Shown piece after piece: positions 21,257 to 33,148 of a DNA stretch of 64,000 nucleotides. A program made the position numbers and the translations under genes. Below the pieces are notes generated by a model, which saw nothing but the letters and a program-made list of their open reading frames with translations, searched no databases and was not told the origin of the DNA. Position 1 is the stretch's first letter; each line of letters opens with the position of its first letter. The DNA is from Dysidea avara. Its lineage: Eukaryota > Porifera > Demospongiae > Dictyoceratida > Dysideidae. The stretch covers positions 11,439,682 to 11,503,681 of the forward strand of contig NC_089275.1 of NCBI RefSeq assembly GCF_963678975.1, in the 5' to 3' direction.

Positions 21257-21579
21257 AATCTAATCCAAAACAGCCAAGCTGTAAAAAAAGTGTGCGGCCC
21301 TCAGAAAGGCTATGGTGAAAAAAGATGTGAAATCCAAGGTGGCGGCCAAGAAATGGCTGTGATGGTAGGTTAATGGTAAAAAATTTAATAATGACAATTC
21401 AGGTAAATTTTGTGAAATGGCACAAAAATTTACCTGAATTGTCGTTATTAATTTTTTTACCATTAACCTACCATCACAGCCATTTCTTGGCCGCCACCTT
21501 GGATTTCACATCTTATTTCACCATAGCCTTTCTGAGGGCCGCACACTTTTTTTACAGCTTGGCTGTTTTGGATTAGATT
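21257..21579. repeat. Near-perfect foldback element, about 160-bp arms
   Basis: AATCTAATCCAAAACAGCCA ... GTGCGGCCCTCAGAAAGGCT ... GTGGCGGCCAAGAAATGGCTG is mirrored almost base for base by its complement, with the axis near 21418. Two open frames of 67 codons on opposite strands encode nearly the same peptide, a direct consequence of the palindrome and not evidence of genes. Copy 7925-8110 is much older. Confidence 0.9.
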
Positions 21580-21600
21580 TCATTTCTTTTTGTATTTATA

Positions 21601-21633
21601 TACCCCAAAGCCGGCCTATGGCCAGCTTTGGGA
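21601..21633. repeat. GC-rich hairpin
   Basis: CCCCAAAGCCGGCC and GGCCAGCTTTGGG are separated by three bases, just outside the foldback element, and also appear in decayed form near 8090. Confidence 0.7.
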
Positions 21634-21839
21634 CTTTTTTAACCTATGCTTTTTTTCTTTACTACAGGAAGAAGAAAAGATGAAGTAGATGTACTTTAAA
21701 TATTTATCAGTAAATGTACAAATTATATATATATAATAAATATGTGATCGGATTTGCGAAAAGGGGCCTTCCACACACATCCAATTTGCCAACTTTGACA
21801 ATTGATAACTTCAGATTGGAAAGAGCTATTGCCTTGAAA

Positions 21840-24110
21840 TTTGGGCAGTGGCGATTTCTTTGCAGCTGAACTCTCTACAAGGTAGTTTCTTCTAGCTGAT
21901 CTCTCTACAGGGAGATTTGTTTGTAGCTGAACTATCTACAAGGTAACTTCTTCTAGCTGATCTCTCTACAGGGTGATTTGTTCGTAGCCAAATTCTGTAC
22001 AGGTGATTTGTTTGCAGCTGAGCTCTTTACAAAATGGTTTCTTTGTAGCTGAACTCTCTACAAGGTAACTTCTTCTAACTGATCCTTCTACAGGGCAATT
22101 TGTTAGTGGCAGAATTTTATACAGGGTGATTTCTTTGCAGCTGAACTCTCTACATGGTGGTTTCTTTGTAGCTGAACTCTCTACAACGTATCTTCTTCTA
22201 GCTGATCTCTCTACAGGGTGATTTGTTTGTAGCTGAACGATCTACAAGGTAACTTCTTCTAGCTGATCTCTCTACAGGGTGGTTTCTTTGTAACTGAACT
22301 CTCTAGAAGGTAACTTCTTCTAGCTGATCTCTCTACAGGGTGATTTGTTTGTAGCTGAACGATCTACAAGGTAACTTCTTCTAGCTGATCTCTCTACAGG
22401 GTGGTTTCTTTGTAGCTGAACTCTCTAGAAGGTAACTTCTTCTGGCTGATTCTCTACAGGGTGGTTTCTTTGTAGCTGAACTCTCTGAAAGGTAACTTCT
22501 TCTAACTGATCTTTCTATAGGACAATTTGTTTGTGGCTGCATTTTCTACAGGGTGATTTCTTTGCAGCTGAACTCTCTACATGGTGGTTTCTTTGTAGCT
22601 GAACTCTCTACAAGGTAATTTCTTCTAGCTGATCTCTCTACAGGGAGATCTGTTTGTAGCTGAACTATTTACAAGGTAACTTCTTCTAACTGATCTTTCT
22701 ACAGGGCAATTTGTTTGTGACAGAATTTTATACAGGGTGATTTCTTTGCAGCTGAACTCTCTACATGGTGGTTTCTTTGTAGCTGAACTCTCTACAAAGT
22801 AATTTCTTCTAGCTGATCTCTCTACAGGGTGATTTGTTTGTAGCTGAATTCTGTACAGGTGATTTGTTTGCAGCTGAGCTCTTTACAGAATGGTTTCTTT
22901 GTAGCTGAACTCTCTACAAGGTAACTTCTTTTAACTGATCTTCCTACAGGGCAATTTGTTCGTGGCTGCATTTTCTACAGGGTGATTTCTTTGCAGCTGA
23001 ACTCTCTACATGGTGGTTTCTTTGTAGCTGAACTCTCTACAAGGTAACTTCTTCTAGCTGATCTCTCTACAGGGAGATTTGTTTGTAGCTGAATTCTGTA
23101 CAGGTGACTTGTTTGCAGCTGAGCTCTATACAGAATGGTTTGTTTGTAGCTGAACTCTCTACAAGGTAACTTTTCTAGCTGATGTCTCTACAAGGTGACT
23201 AGTTTGTAGCTGTACTATTTACATAGTAGTTTCTTTGTAACTGAACTTTCTACAAGGTGACTTCTTCTAGCTGATCTAACACAGGGTGATTTGTTTGTAG
23301 CTGAACTCTCTACAAGGTAACTTCTTCTAGCTGATCTCTCTACAGGGAGATTTGTTTGTAGCTGAACTCTATACAGGCGATTTGTTTGAAGCTGAACTCT
23401 CTAAATGATGGTTTCTTTGTAGCTGAACTCTCTACAAGTTAACTTCATCTAGCTGATCTCTCTACAGGATGATTTGTTTGTAGCTGAACTATCTACAATA
23501 TAGCTTCTTCTAGCTGATCTCTCTATATGGTGATTTGTTTGTAGCTGAATTCTGTATAGGTGATTTGTTTGCAGCTGAGCTCTTTAAATAATGGTTTCTT
23601 TGTAGCTGAACTCTCTCAAGGTAACTTCTTCTAGCTGATGTCTTTACAGGGTCACTAGTTTGTAGCTGAATTCTCTACATGGTGGTTTCTTTGTAACTGA
23701 ACTCTCTACAAGGTGACCTCTTCTATTTGATCTTTCTATAGGGTGATTTGTTTGAAGCTGAACTCTCTACAATTAGGTAACTTCTTCTAGCTAATCTCTC
23801 TACAGGGAGATTTGTTTGTAGCTGAACTCTCTACATGATGGTTTCTTTGTAGCTGAACTCTCTACAAGGTAATTTCTTCTAGCTAATCTCTCTACAGGGA
23901 GATTTGTTTGTAGCTGAACTCTCTACATGGTGGTTTCTTTGTAGCTGAACTCTACAAGGTGATTTTTTCTAGCTGAACTATCTCTTTCCATAGTTGCATG
24001 AACTCCCTACAAGGTAACTTCTTCTAGCTGATCTCTCTACAGGGTGACTTGTGTGTAGCTGATCTCTATACAGGTTTCTTATTTTTAGCTGATCTCTTGA
24101 ATTCTCTTCA
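21840..24110. repeat. 30/31-bp minisatellite, about 70 units
   Basis: Every 30-31 bases the core GCTGAACTCTCTACA (or GCTGATCTCTCTACA) returns. Three linker types follow the core: AGGTAACTTCTTCTA, GGGTGATTTGTTTGTA and TGGTGGTTTCTTTGTA. They follow each other in a semi-regular order, giving longer higher-order units of roughly 60 and 90 bases. There are no long ORFs. Small indels occur at unit borders. Confidence 0.95.
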
Positions 24111-24160
24111 GGGTGACTGCTCTATTAGGATGACTGCTTTATTAGAGTATCTCGATCTCG
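24111..24160. repeat. CTCTATTAGA module pair at minisatellite edge
   Basis: GGTGACTGCTCTATTAGGATGACTGCTTTATTAGAGTATCTCGATC (read at 24111-24156) is the reverse complement of the module found inside several MITEs. It lies exactly where the satellite ends. Confidence 0.6.
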
Positions 24161-25480
24161 CACTTGCTGCACCCAGTTGGATTTTGTGTTATAACTCCGT
24201 GGCTTTAAGTCTGATTCTTCTACACCATTGATGATCCTTTCTAAGATGATTACCCCATCTGTACAACGATTTTCAAAGCATTACCCCAAGCGGTTTATCT
24301 GGTAGGCGTGGCAAGCAGTCGTTTTTTTTTTATTAGCTAATCTCGATTGCGTAATTGTTACACATTGTTGGTTTTTTCGTTGTATCTTCCTGTTTTTTAG
24401 CTCGATTTCTTTCAAACCACAAAAGGTTTGAGGTTCAATAGTTAACCTATTCACCCACCGATTTTCAGCTTCTTCCCATACGCGGTTTACCCTGTAGGCG
24501 TGACAACATATTGGTGTTATTTTTCGTGAATAATCGCTCATAACTCTTTGCCTGTTTATCGTATTCCAGCCAAAGTTGGTACCGAGATGCGCCGTTATAT
24601 CTCCCTTCTGTGTGCCAAATTTCAAGGCAAACGGATATGGCGTTCGAGGTTTATAGCAGTTTTTGTAAGTGTGCGACAAGAAAAAGAAAAATAAGAAGAA
24701 AAAAAAAGAAAGAAACTGAGCCAATTTTTGAAGTCGCATATCTCGGGAACGCGCGAAGCGATGTCGCTCAAATTTGGAATGTGGAGTGCTGCAGTTGGAG
24801 GGCATGTCCACAGCAAAAATCGTCCTGTTTCATCAAGGAAGCACAGAGCTACGGAGGTACGAAAATTGCGTTTTCTTTCTTCCTGTCAATATACTCACGG
24901 GTGTTACGCGCCGGCTTCTTGGGCCGCACGACACACTACCGTGTGTCTTGATATAATATTTAAAATACAGCCGCTACTGCAGTATATAACACTTCAGATA
25001 CATAATTATGTACATAAAACGCAGTCAAAAACTTCACTTTCATCAAAAATATTTCTCATATATTTAAAGGGCTAGGATAGCTGAGTGTATAGACATGGTA
25101 GTTGTTTATCATCTGGTTGTGGTGTAAAAGATGATTACTTCTTTGTGATGCTTTGCCAACAAGCACTAAAGAATGAAAAAAAATGTATATTTATACAAAG
25201 AGCATCAGTACACACTTGTACTGTATATGCCTGCATTTGTCTATAGCAACATTGTAACATGTATGTATGTATACCTATGTATCAATGCGCTGCTTGTACA
25301 CCTTTGGCAGCATGTATGCACTTACATACAGTATGTATATATATCAATATAATATATTATGTGATCATCTCATCAAAAAACATGCGTACATAATTTTATT
25401 TGCACAAGCATGATTATGCAAATTATGTACTTTTGGCATAACACATGCTTTAAAAGAAACATAATCGAGCCATTACTCAT
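24161..25480. other. No gene recognised; poly-A/poly-T and repeat-like
   Basis: The long open stretches on both strands (24281-24811 minus, 24610-25075 plus) overlap, contain a poly-K/poly-F tract from an A-rich run at 24676-24715, and show no domain. Phrases such as ATCTCGGGAACGCGCGAAGC suggest a dispersed repeat. Confidence 0.45.
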
Positions 25481-25502
25481 GGAAGCAAGTCTCTAACCTT
25501 AC

Positions 25503-25670
25503 CATCATAATTATTTGTCAGCTCATGGAGAGCTTGAATGTCTTTGTTCACTCCTGTAGCTCCAAAGGTATGCTTGCCACATGTGTTTAATTGACGACGA
25601 AGTATATACGTATAAAGAAAATCATTGTCATTAACTTTATCATGCTCATTATGTGCAAGTGAACACTGAG
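25503..25670 (-). CDS. Candidate orphan exon, phase 1-1
   Basis: On the minus strand, TTTTAG|CTCAGTGTTC opens a 168-base frame without stops that ends at GATG|GTAAGG. Both ends split a codon after its first base. The peptide (CSLAHNEHDKVNDNDFLY, RRQLNTCGKHTFGATG, VNKDIQALHELTNNYDG) has ordinary protein composition, unlike nearby chance frames. No family is recognised and neighbouring exons were not found, so it may be part of a decayed or long-intron gene. Confidence 0.35.
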
Positions 25671-26762
25671 CTAAAACTATAATAATACATTGGCCAATTT
25701 GTCAATTAGTGGTGAACATTTTATACCAAATTCCAACACTGTAGACCAATGTAAACAAAATTTATGGCCGCAAATGTATAAGCACCTGCATGTAGTTTAT
25801 TTTCAGTACAGTTGCTGTACAGATCAATTTCTTTGCTCTTCCTACTACAATTCCAAGACCACTGCATGAAACTTTGGTAACCCATTCTTTGGACACCACA
25901 GATAATACTGAGACAATAAAAACACTTTGCAAACTATGCAGGTTTATGCTGAGACGGTTACAGATAAGTGTGTGCATGTGTGTATGTACTTTTACATAAA
26001 AATATACAATATTGAATGCAGTTGAAATCTTGGCTGTATCCCAGGCTGTGTGGCACCTCAGGCACTTGCCTAGACTAGAAGCTGTCTGTGAATCAAGTCA
26101 TCATCTGGTCTGGAATTTTTTTCAAGTTTTAGCAACATGTTTCTGACTCCCTTCTACACAGGCTTATATACAGTATACTGTGTATTATCAGAAAAAAATG
26201 TTTTGTTAATTTTATTTTATTCATTAAAATTTTTGCCTTTAATCTGTAGCTACTTAACATTATTCAGTAGTACTTTGTGGGACTAGCCAAGGGCTTTCCA
26301 AAAATTCAATTAGTCTCGAAGAACATAGTTTTGTGTTAAATAAATGAAGAACTACTGTCTACTGTACCTTTTACGGAGAATACAGAAGTCACTACCGCAG
26401 TTAGTCGGTCCAGTGGGGTCGCAGCCAAAGAGGAAGCAACTAAATCAGCGTATTTGAAGTGTAACTAAGTGAGTGTATTGTGTAGCCAATGAGGGTTGTG
26501 GATTTTAAATAACTGAAAAATGCCTAGTTATTGTAACACCTTCCTCAGGTAGAGTTGATGCCGCCGAACCATAAAGTTCTAAGACTGCTATAAAGTTCTT
26601 AGTTACCTGACTATTGACAATACCACTGTCTGAGTCTACTGGAATTCTAAGTGTCTTTACAGATCTAGAGTTCCTCTTTAGTCTTCAATTTACTCTTAAT
26701 AAATATAATCAAGTTTATTTGCATATAAACTAACTTTTGATATTTTATTTCCATAAGTAGAA

Positions 26763-26899
26763 ACTAGGAGGACTTGTATGCCTCCAGTCTCCTGGATGAG
26801 TTTACCGACGTGATCACAGAGACACCATCTAAACTGAAATCTCAACGGTCATTCTCCAAGGATACTGAATATACCTTGGGTCTGCAACCATTCAATCAG
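26763..26899 (+). pseudogene. Exon-like repeat unit 1 (acidic, SLLDEF)
   Basis: After a stop-containing 5' edge the frame reads EDLYASSLLDEFTDVITETP then SKLKSQRSFSKDTEYTLGL, ending at CAG|GTAGAG. A diverged parallel unit lies at 27128-27231. The units sit in a roughly 360-bp tandem repeat. No family is recognised. Confidence 0.4.
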
Positions 26900-27127
26900 G
26901 TAGAGTCGATGCCGCTAAACCATATTATTCAAATACTAGTATGAAGTTCTTAGTTACCTGACTATTGACAATACTATTGTCAGTCTCCTGGAATTCTGAA
27001 CAGTGTGACAGAGTTCTGTCTACCATCTCTCTAACATTAAACACACATCATAATAATTATCCCTAGTTACTATATTATTGAAATTAACTTTTAAATATTT
27101 TTCTTCTCCATCCCATAAGTGGCATTA

Positions 27128-27231
27128 TTGAAGATATGGACAACAGTCTCCTGGATGTTTCTGTGGATATGATCAGTGAGACCCCAAAAAGAAACCAACA
27201 TCTCCACAGTCTTTTGCTAAGGACATTGTAA
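27128..27231 (+). pseudogene. Exon-like repeat unit 2 (acidic, SLLDVS)
   Basis: The frame IEDMDNSLLDVSVDMISETPK aligns with unit 1 (E-D-x-x-x-SLLD...D-x-I-x-ETP). It is preceded by the same CATAAGT-type context and followed by a stop. Conservation of protein over DNA suggests that it once coded. Confidence 0.4.
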
Positions 27232-27469
27232 CATGCCTAGCTATTGTAACACCTTCCTCAGGTGGAGTTGATGCCGCTGAACCATTAAGTTCTAATCATG
27301 TAGTTATACGTAGCTCTTATTTTTAAATTTTGTTCCTTCAGCTTCTATTTTCTTAAATAATTTAGTTAAATACTTCCAATCTTTAAAATTTTTCCAGATT
27401 CAATGGTGTTTCAAAATTTTCCTTGGGGAGATGCCAGACCCCACTAGTTAGTCAGAAATCCCTACAGTT

Positions 27470-28060
27470 TTCTTCTATACTGACACTTTGTCACAAAAGC
27501 CCTCTCTTTACTTTGACAATCATAGCAATATACACCACGGCAAGTATTTACTTCAAGCAGTGTGTGTTCCTCCCAGTCTCCATAGCAGATCTTACTACTC
27601 TTTATTCTCAACCTCACAGTAACTGATGGAAATATCAGTGCCTTTAATTTATATTCTATTATATATAACATTGTCAGTATTAACTCTCCTATTTTCTTTC
27701 TCCAATCACATGGATTTACACTGGTTTACACATTCATTTCACTAACTAATCTTAAATTTAGATTTTCAAATGTACGTGTTTCTTCAATGGTATGGATGAT
27801 TATGCTAAGATGTGGTTACAATTAGCATTTCCCTTCTATAACTCATCTTCATTGCTACATCACTCAATGACATCATAACAAGTCGATTACAATACACACG
27901 TAGGGCACTACCAGTACGTACTTGCTACACTTTTCATCCTATACTATACTAAAATTCTTCTTATGTAGTATCCAATGTCTTGTTCTCTTACTCCAAAATA
28001 CTTCACCTATACCCATTGGCAATACCACACTAGTGTAGTCAGTTGGTGCTATGAAAATAT
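27470..28060 (+). pseudogene. Broken copy of the multi-pass membrane protein at 62857-64000
   Basis: Pieces of the same protein appear in order: a TM-like TLYSQPHSN frame covering LLFILNLTVTDG (27600-27625), then TDGNISAFNLYSIIYN (27620 on), then FFNGMDDYAKMWLQLAFPFY (27785-27842), then the HVGHYQYVLATLFILYYTKI region near 27895-27960. Several frameshifts and stops, for example after AFPFY, separate them. The gene at 62857 runs the other way, so this is a separate decayed family member. Confidence 0.8.
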
Positions 28061-28315
28061 GAACATAATTATGTAGTTTATGTTCATACTGCATGGGTAC
28101 CTATGTGCAAGAAATCCTGTGTACATCTGAACTGTAAGCCTTTTGCTTTCAATAATAATAGTAATTGGAATGAATTGCAAGGTATTGACCCACTTAATAC
28201 GTTTGAATAGACAATAGTTGCATGTTGATCAGTAAAGATGTATACACAGGATTTCTTGCACGTAGGTACCAATGCAGTATGAGCATAAACTACATATAAT
28301 TGTTCATATTTTCAC
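28050..28315. repeat. MITE with about 77-bp inverted repeats
   Basis: AAATATGAACATAATTATGTAGTTTATGTTCATACTGCATGGGTACCTATGTGCAAGAAATCCTGTGTACATC on the left is complementary to the right arm at 28238-28313 with few changes. It inserted at the end of the pseudogene. No ORF. Confidence 0.85.
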
Positions 28316-28319
28316 ATAC

Positions 28320-29100
28320 GGAAACTTATTTGTATTCATCATAGCTAGCTAAGCAGTGTTCGAAATTAATTCATAGCTTGGTACTATTCAGCTATTGTTA
28401 TTGATGTGCATATCAAGACTGGCAGTAGTGATTTGTGTGGTTAATAAGAAGGAAAAAATACGCATGACTCAAATTGTTATAATCCATTTTATCAAGTTGA
28501 CTGACTTAGCTATCATTTTGTGTGCATGCAAAATTGTCTATGGAATCAACTAGTCCATTCTTTTAACCTCTGTAAAGCCTAAGTTTCTAAAATCCATTCT
28601 ACATGCAGTATTAATTTTAATATTTAAGCAGAGTTAATTGGTGAATGGCTTGTAGATGTATATTACTCAGTGCACTGGTACACAACTCAAATGGTGCTTC
28701 CATATATAGCCACATGCATATGGTTAATCTGATTTTGTGTATGTAGTTGTCAAAATTACTTAGTCACCACAGTTGATTGCTGACTCTGACCCTGCTAACA
28801 CACCCTAAACATATAATTTTGTGTCAAATTGTTGGGACTCCTACCTCCACTCTCAGACAGGCTGCAGATGTGATAGCACAGGATCCCTTATGCCCAATAT
28901 ATCATACACATAATCTATTGTAAGCTATGATTAAGGATTAAGTTAAACTTAATGGAGAAAAAACTCTGGTACTCTGAAAATCTACAGTACCAAACAACTG
29001 CCATTATGTGACACAGGATGATTACTTCAAATGGTTGTGCTGAAGTGAGCTGTATTAAATAAAAGCATTAATTTAGGCATGCGGTGTAATTAATTCTATA
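28320..29100. other. No gene recognised
   Basis: AT-rich sequence without repeat or exon signals that I can support. Confidence 0.4.
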
Positions 29101-29110
29101 GCTGTATGCT

Positions 29111-29727
29111 CATAGGCGGATCTGAGGGGGGCCAAGGGGTGCTGTGCCCCCCTGGCCCTTCTGTTTCCCCCCTTGGACCTACAGGACTATATTGGCACCT
29201 GAACAAGAATCATGTATTCACACTGTATTCAGAAGTACAGAAAGCCAACAGGTAAATAGAAGACAACAGTTAAAATGCTTGTAAATTGTACTCTCTGAAG
29301 AGAATAAGACAATTAAGTTCGAATTAATTTTTGTGCTAAAGATCGAGATACTCTAATAGAGCAGTCACTACTCTAATAGAACAGTCACAATTCTAATGTC
29401 ATTAACTGACAATCTTTGTAACAATAGCTACTACCTTATTTTTGTTTAGTACACTTTACCATCAAACAAGTTTTATCTAACCAATTTATATGAAGCATGC
29501 ATTTTGTTAGCAAAATAACCATCAAAATGTTCCCAAATTCAAACCTAGGGAGGTCTAATTTTAACTTTTTCAGAAGATATCCACTAGTCTTATAGAAAGT
29601 GTATTCCCTTCATTCATCCAGCTTGTGTACTAGATCCCATTCTTCTCTTAATGAAACGGACACTGTTATATCACATACTTCTTGCCCCCTTCAGCCCCCC
29701 TAGCAGTGTCTCCTACATCCGCCTTTG
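29111..29727. mobile_element. hAT-like MITE (AGGCGGATC family), 8-bp TSD
   Basis: CATAGGCGGATCTGAGGGGG on the left and ATCCGCCTTTG on the right are inverted; both ends are rich in CCCCCC/GGGGGG. TGTATGCT (29103-29110) and TGTATGTT (29728-29735) match at 7 of 8 bases. Inside, 29338-29392 carries GATCGAGATACTCTAATAGA and two further CTCTAATAGA-CAGTCA modules. No ORF. Confidence 0.8.
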
Positions 29728-30079
29728 TGTATGTTGATACATACACTGCTTGAAGTTTCTTAGTTTACTAGAGTGGTATATCCCCAGTATATGGAACAGT
29801 TAATTGTTTGTTATTTTAGTAGTTTTTCAGTAAACCCGCATTCACTGATGTTTTACTGAGTGTTTAAAACTTAGTAAAACAATTATGTTCCATATACTAA
29901 AAGTTACTGACATTTTACTATCAGTATAACTGGGTACAACTACAGTAAAGCAGCTTAACAAACTAAGAACCTTCAAGCAGTGATAGTTGTAGGAGAAATG
30001 GTGATACATATACCACAACTGCAAATTTGCATTATAATGCTGTTTAGTAGTGCCAGTTGGTTCATAGTCCTCATTATGA

Positions 30080-30510
30080 AATGGAGATTTCAGCAGTTAT
30101 AGCTAAACAAAATAAAACTGTTCTGATAAAGATGACTGGAATGTATTCATATGCAGTATGCATCATTGCACATTTTAAATAGTCGGTTGTGATCAGCTGA
30201 AGTTCAGTTGGATATTTTGAAAAGCAATAATTACACTAAAAACAAACTAAAATATGAAAATGGTTATTATAGTGTATTTTCAATTTACATATGGACTGCT
30301 GATCATCTGTGAAGTTTTCACCAACTTGTTAAGGATTTACAACTATATAAGCTCATGTAAGTTGTGCTAATTGTTAATGTGGTACTAGCAAATGCGTACC
30401 ATGTTAATTATGGTTTACTCACAGCTCTGTTTATCACAATGTGATGGTCATCATTGCAGTTTCAATTTTCATAGCATCATTACAATAATAAATGTATATT
30501 TCAATACACT
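30080..30510. repeat. Dispersed repeat without insertions (empty-site copy)
   Basis: AGTTCAGTTGGATATTTTG, GTGTATTTTCAATTTACATATGGACTG and GGTTTACTCACAGCTCTGTTTATC align with 37560-37674, 37918-37935 and 40072-40250. This copy is continuous where the other holds two transposons, so it documents both empty sites. Confidence 0.8.
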
Positions 30511-30796
30511 TTGTACTTAGGGACAACAGTGACATCCAAGTTGGTTCATCCTAAAGGATGATCCATTTTACCTTGATTATATCATATATATGATAAGGAT
30601 TCCGTAGAATGTGTGAAGTTACACCATATATGGTAAAAGTAGCCACAAAAGCGTGGCATATCAGTTATATACCACAGCACGGCGCTTTTGATCTCAACCA
30701 CAGGTGTGGTATATACATACTATATACCACTTTCACTCCTCACTTCAAAGGGAAAAGAAGGTGTATAACTGGTATAATAGCACTGCTATCAGTGCT

Positions 30797-30908
30797 CAGG
30801 AATGCATTAACGAGAAATGGAGGTGGTATAATATATACAAGTTATATCCCTCCTAGGAGTGATATAACTTGTATATACTACCTCCTATTCTCATTAATGC
30901 AATCCAAT
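30797..30908. repeat. Foldback repeat, about 53-bp arms
   Basis: GGAATGCATTAACGAGAA, GGAGGTGGTATAATATATAC, AAGTTATATCCCTCC is followed by its imperfect complement through GGATTGCATTAATGAG. There is virtually no loop (CCTAGG axis at 30856). Confidence 0.8.
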
Positions 30909-31464
30909 CATTCTCAGAAATCATTCGATTTCTTTGATGAAACTGTGTGATCTCCTCTGCTTTAATATAGCGACACTTCACAGAATCAATAGTGGGTTTT
31001 AATTTTGTAAAGTGAGCCAAAGCATATAGGTCATGGACTTGGGGAAGAAGATAGTTCATTGTTTTACTGAATGAAGAAGGTAACAGGTTAGTTTATATTG
31101 ATCATGTTGCATTCAATAGTCACGTGGCTATGTTCAGACACTGGGTGTAGTGCTTAATTGATATTGCCATTAGTGTTAATTGTATTCACTACTTTAGTTT
31201 ATTCTAAGTACTTTAGTGCACTTGAATTGTCTTTATATTGCTGTTTTGACAGCTGGTACGATGTAGTAACTGGGCATGGTACTTAATTGGCTAGGCCATT
31301 ATAGAGCTATAAACATATTTACTGCTTTCGTTTATTCATGGCTAGTATAGTAAGTACTTTATAGTGCACTTAACCCTTCATTGTGGGCTGTTCACCTCGT
31401 ATTTGGGCTTCCTGTGTTTAATTGTGTACCCACAATCGAAGCGGTCTGCATGCTTGTGACAGTA

Positions 31465-31466
31465 CA

Positions 31467-31500
<34 letters not shown>
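31465..31500. repeat. (TA)n microsatellite
   Basis: About 17 TA units just downstream of the LINE fragment in its sense. Confidence 0.95.
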
Positions 31501-31504
<4 letters not shown>

Positions 31505-31549
31505 AATGTACAAACTCAATCATGAGTATATTCGTACATATGTAGTTAG

Positions 31550-31830
31550 CTACTTATTTACAAATGTTAATAAATCAAGAGATGGAGCTTGGATAATATG
31601 ATAATCTAGTTGGTTCCATAATTTTATTGTAAAAGGAAAGAAGGAGTTCATATAAGCATCTACCCTTGTTGGCAACTGCAGAAATCTTTGATGGTGACCT
31701 CTAGTTGTGGTGTTGCTTGGTCTAAACTGTTGGTGCACATTAATATCTACCATGTCATTAATTATTTTATACATTAGTGAGGCTCTCAAATTATTTACGT
31801 TCGGCCTCTCAGCAGCACCTTGTCGTTGCT
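31550..31830 (-). pseudogene. 3' end of a CR1/L2-like LINE ORF2
   Basis: The minus-strand frame ERPNVNNLRASLMYKIINDM, followed by TRGHHQRFLQLPTRVDAY, SFFPFTIKLWNQLDYHIIQ and PSLDLLTFVNK-stop, shows the C-terminal signature of non-LTR retrotransposon polyproteins (MYKI...TRGH..RF...SFFP..I..WN.L). It is 5'-truncated. It differs clearly from the LINE at 55543-57638, so it is another family or an older copy. Confidence 0.8.
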
Positions 31831-31839
31831 CTTAAGATG

Positions 31840-33065
31840 TTATCCACAATCGAAATTCACCATATCAGACAATTCAATGTATTTTAATGTCATTCAGCTA
31901 CAGTATGAAAATGTACTGTTTGTTCAATTAGAATTTTAAAAATAAAATTGATTCTACAAAAACCTGTTAATTTTAGCAACTTTTATATGCTCAGCTGTAT
32001 AGCACGTATATCATATAGGGGGTGGGTGGGTGGGAGGGTGCGGAGGGGAGGGGTAGTGGGCCGCCCACGCGCAAGAAGTGGTTGACAGTGAAAAAACAGT
32101 CTATAAGTATCATACAACTGTTTAAATATATACGTTCTTTGATATAGTATATGCATTAGTTTGCCAGTGATAGTTATAAACGGCGAAAAGAATGTAATGA
32201 ATTGCCCGCCCACGCCCACGCCCAATTTGCGCCTTCGTTAAAATGGCCTTGCTCAAAGACGATTAAATGTCTATGACATAGTTTTCTGTATAAATACTTT
32301 GGTTTGTTTATCATGCTGTAATATTGTGCTGCTGTGTTATGCTATAATAATATTAATGCTTATATTATTTAATGATGTTTGTTTCTATTACTTTAGTGCA
32401 CGGTGGGAGGTGGAAGCGTCCATGATGATGATTGGGCAATGTGCAAATAAGGTGAGTGTATGCTTTGTAAAAAGAAGCCCACGTAGCTGTGCAGGGCTCA
32501 TCTTCTGTACAGATCAGCTTCTGTATAGTCTTTCATTATTTTATTTTTCCCGAGGGGTAGCCAACGCCCACGCAAAACACAGAAATGGTGTACCAGAGGG
32601 GTTGCCAATGCCCAAGCAAAGCACCAAACTGGCGTATACGAGACTCCCAATCTTTATGTATTTTTAAAAGCATTTAGTGATATTGCTAACTAGTAACTAC
32701 CTGTACAGTTGTTGATCTACATCTTGTTCTAGTTATTCATGATCGATCATTGTCTACTTTGTTAAACTCACTTTCTCCTTTATTTTTACATGATTTTGGA
32801 TTTAGGATTTGGTTTCTAATATATTTGTGTATTTCTGATTGGATTTCTCACATAGCATACAAGATTCCCAAGGCATTGGCTACCCCTCGCTTTTTACCAA
32901 TAGCCAGTTCTTCTCTAGTTGACAAAGATTGATATTACAAACTAAATTAAATTCTTGATCACAGATACACATTTCCCTTGTTGCTATATGTGGCACACCA
33001 CAAAATTAACCAATGTAAACAACCATTACCATACCTTGTAGTGTTTTATTTTTATGTGAATATGT
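31840..33065. other. No gene recognised; GC-rich CCCACGCC patches
   Basis: A G-rich run (32020-32075), CGCCCACGCCCACGCCCAA (32205-32224) and GGGGTAGCCAACGCCCACGC / GGGGTTGCCAATGCCCAAGC (32555, 32597) point to a dispersed repeat. The frames over it (32299-32667 plus, 31983-32225 minus) are unconvincing. Confidence 0.4.
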
Positions 33066-33072
33066 AGTGAAG

Positions 33073-33080
33073 TGTGTGTG

Positions 33081-33148
<68 letters not shown>

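Larger units (their letters stand above)
26520..27300. repeat. Tandem repeat, about 360-bp unit, 2.2 copies
   Basis: Three repeats of the segment CAGGTAGAGTTGATGCCGCC ... GTTCTTAGTTACCTGACTAT start at about 26546, 26900 and 27263. Each full unit contains one exon-like acidic segment. It lies directly upstream of the membrane-protein pseudogene. Confidence 0.65.

Noticed and set aside
21840..24110. CRISPR-like array
   Set aside because: Repeats are continuous without unique spacers and the genome is eukaryotic.
24281..24811. 176-codon minus frame
   Set aside because: Contains a poly-F/L tract from an A-rich run, overlaps frames on the other strand, and shows no domain.
30609..30950. 113-codon frame
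   Set aside because: Runs through a foldback repeat; the sequence is explained by the palindrome.
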